Source: Spirochaetales bacterium (GTDB taxonomy: Bacteria > Spirochaetota > Spirochaetia > DTKZ01). Taken from it: a stretch of DNA of 7,347 nucleotides. The stretch's first letter is position 1; the number at the start of each line of letters is the position of its first letter. Positions 6,701-7,347 of this stretch are shown here, in pieces. Location: assembly GCA_031274005.1 (NCBI GenBank), contig JAISQU010000058.1:1-7347 (forward strand), given 5' to 3'. The notes beneath the pieces are model-generated. The model made no database searches. It saw only the letters and a program-made list of their open reading frames with translations, and was not told where the DNA came from. The translations under genes were made by a program, and so were the position numbers.

Positions 6701-7097
6701 CGCCGGCCCCCTGATTGCCCTTTTTGACAGGGATGATAAATACCACGAAACCATCAAGCAGATCGTGCGCAGCCGACGTTACAGATTTGTTACCACAACG
6801 GCTGTTCTTACGGAAGTAACGCACATGCTGGATTTCAATGTCGATGTGCAGGTTGATTTTTTGACCTGGGTCATGGTAAACGGGCTTGATCTTTGGGAAT
6901 TCAGGCAGGAAGATCTGCCGCGCGTCATCGAACTAACGCGAAAATACAGGGATCGCCCCATGGACTTCGCCGACGCCACCCTGGTTATCGTCGCCGAAAA
7001 AACCGGCATTCACAGCATCCTGAGCATAGATTCCGACTTTGATGTTTACCGGCTTCCCGGCAAGGTAAAAATAAAAAATGTGTTCCGGGAAGTATGA
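6681..7097 (+). CDS. PIN-domain ribonuclease toxin (VapC-like)
   Basis: This 138-aa single-domain PIN protein is probably a Mg-dependent RNase that cuts tRNA, rRNA or mRNA when its antitoxin is lost; the target cannot be read from sequence. The acidic residues of the active site are present: Asp7 in ILADAGPLIALFD, Glu45 in VLTEVTHML, Asp98 in MDFADATLV, and Asp117 or Asp119 in LSIDSDFDVY. The end of the protein matches the normal end of the PIN fold, so it looks intact. ATG 6681 places the first acidic residue at position 7 as usual. Only a weak AAAGAAAAG sequence precedes the start, and the 20-nt overlap with the antitoxin gene suggests coupling, which keeps toxin output below antitoxin output. 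VapC-like is a fold-level name; the antitoxin is RHH rather than AbrB type. Confidence 0.88.
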   Translation: MENILADAGPLIALFDRDDKYHETIKQIVRSRRYRFVTTTAVLTEVTHMLDFNVDVQVDFLTWVMVNGLDLWEFRQEDLPRVIELTRKYRDRPMDFADATLVIVAEKTGIHSILSIDSDFDVYRLPGKVKIKNVFREV

Positions 7098-7131
7098 AAA
7101 GAATGAATGACAATCTTCAATTTAATTGAGC

Positions 7132-7165
7132 CGGTTTCAACATGACTCTCCTCGCCCTGAAACCG
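7132..7165 (+). other. Long-loop inverted repeat competing with the downstream terminator
   Basis: CGGTTTCA (7132-7139) is the exact reverse complement of TGAAACCG (7158-7165), with an 18-nt loop. The right arm overlaps the left arm of the terminator-like hairpin at 7160-7189, so the two structures exclude each other, the geometry of an antiterminator. No regulated gene is visible downstream within the window. Confidence 0.35.
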
Positions 7166-7199
7166 CGTGGGGAGCGCCCTCTGCGGTTTATCCGTTTTT
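7160..7199 (+). terminator. Probable terminator of the toxin-antitoxin (and gltBD) transcript
   Basis: AAACCGC (7160-7166) pairs with GCGGTTT (7183-7189). Inside, GGG (7170-7172) pairs with CCC (7177-7179) across AGCG, with a symmetric 3-nt internal loop. The stem is followed by ATCCGTTTTT (7190-7199). It lies 62 bp after the toxin stop codon and is the first such structure after gltB, so a read-through gltBD message would also end here. The T-run starts five bases late, so efficiency is uncertain. Confidence 0.45.
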
Positions 7200-7240
7200 C
7201 TGCCAAAATTGGACAGAAATCCAGGTTGCTACAGTAATTC

Positions 7241-7258
7241 CAAATTTGAAAAAATTTG
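7241..7258. repeat. Hairpin with GAAA tetraloop
   Basis: CAAATTT (7241-7247) and AAATTTG (7252-7258) pair perfectly around GAAA, a stable GNRA-type loop in RNA. The stem is A/T-rich. A further partial hairpin, TTTCTG (7197-7202) with CAGAAA (7214-7219), lies just upstream. No gene is visible in 7098-7347. Confidence 0.4.
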
Positions 7259-7259
7259 T

Positions 7260-7270
7260 CCTGCAATCCC
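7260..7270 (+). repeat. 11-bp repeat CCTGCAATCCC, right copy
   Basis: Identical to 100-110 and likewise set among palindromes, between the hairpins at 7241-7258 and 7272-7307. Confidence 0.25.
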
Positions 7271-7271
7271 C

Positions 7272-7307
7272 AAAAGCATTCAAATTGTCAGCAATTTGAA
7301 TGCTTTT
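7272..7307. terminator. Perfect 16-bp hairpin, possibly a bidirectional terminator
   Basis: The arms 7272-7287 and 7292-7307 are exact reverse complements around a TCAG loop. The outer ends are AAAA on the left and TTTT on the right, so either strand gives a stem closing in a short U-run, as in bidirectional terminators. The stem is A/T-rich and no longer T-tract follows. A gene pointing leftward from beyond the window could share it. It may instead be a palindromic intergenic repeat. Confidence 0.45.
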
Positions 7308-7347
7308 ACCCATAAAAAACGCTTCCAGACAGCAATACCATATTTAG

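Noticed and set aside
1..7347. CRISPR array, tRNA, rRNA or insertion sequence
   Set aside because: No regularly spaced repeats, no cloverleaf or rRNA segments, and no transposase or terminal inverted repeats with target duplications could be seen.

Overview
The window is bacterial chromosome built around a complete gltBD operon (NADPH-dependent glutamate synthase, GOGAT), followed directly by a small RHH/PIN toxin-antitoxin pair. Intergenic DNA rich in hairpins lies at both ends. The genes have GC-rich third codon positions and clear GGAGG ribosome binding sites, while the control regions are AT-rich. A textbook sigma-54 promoter shows that the host has RpoN. The overall style (hairpin-rich spacers, an RHH/PIN pair ending in GSGDGSLS-type antitoxin sequence) reminds me of termite-gut treponemes, or possibly a deltaproteobacterium. 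This is a low-confidence impression and nothing in the sequence proves it.

Positions 1-364 hold no convincing gene. From left to right there are two strong hairpins (26-64, terminator-like; 74-92), then three imperfect 18-bp dyads with the same 7-4-7 layout (centres 178.5, 209.5 and 242.5, spaced 31 and 33 bp). Next come a possible sigma-70 promoter (239-267), another dyad (281-298) and a perfect -24/-12 sigma-54 promoter (301-318). The predicted start site is near 328, and gltB begins at 365. The dyads fall at about -150, -119 and -86 from that start. This matches the placement and helical phasing of enhancer sites for an NtrC-type activator, so the operon is probably switched by nitrogen status or a related signal.

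Positions 365-6395 carry gltB (1524 aa) and gltD (487 aa), which overlap by 8 nt with the gltD ribosome binding site inside gltB. The large subunit hydrolyses glutamine and channels ammonia to 2-oxoglutarate at an FMN site. The small subunit takes electrons from NADPH through FAD and passes them over Fe-S clusters to the FMN. Both look intact, with all expected key residues.

Positions 6396-7097 hold the toxin-antitoxin operon. Only 44 bp separate it from gltD and there is no visible terminator between them. Its promoter, a 17-bp palindromic operator and the antitoxin start codon are packed together, so the mRNA is probably leaderless and autoregulated. The PIN toxin gene overlaps the antitoxin gene by 20 nt.

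Positions 7098-7347 contain no gene. They hold a terminator-like structure with a competing upstream arm (7132-7199), a GAAA-loop hairpin (7241-7258) and a perfect 16-bp hairpin (7272-7307). The most interesting element in the window is the enhancer-like triple dyad array in front of gltBD. No wholly new gene system is evident.
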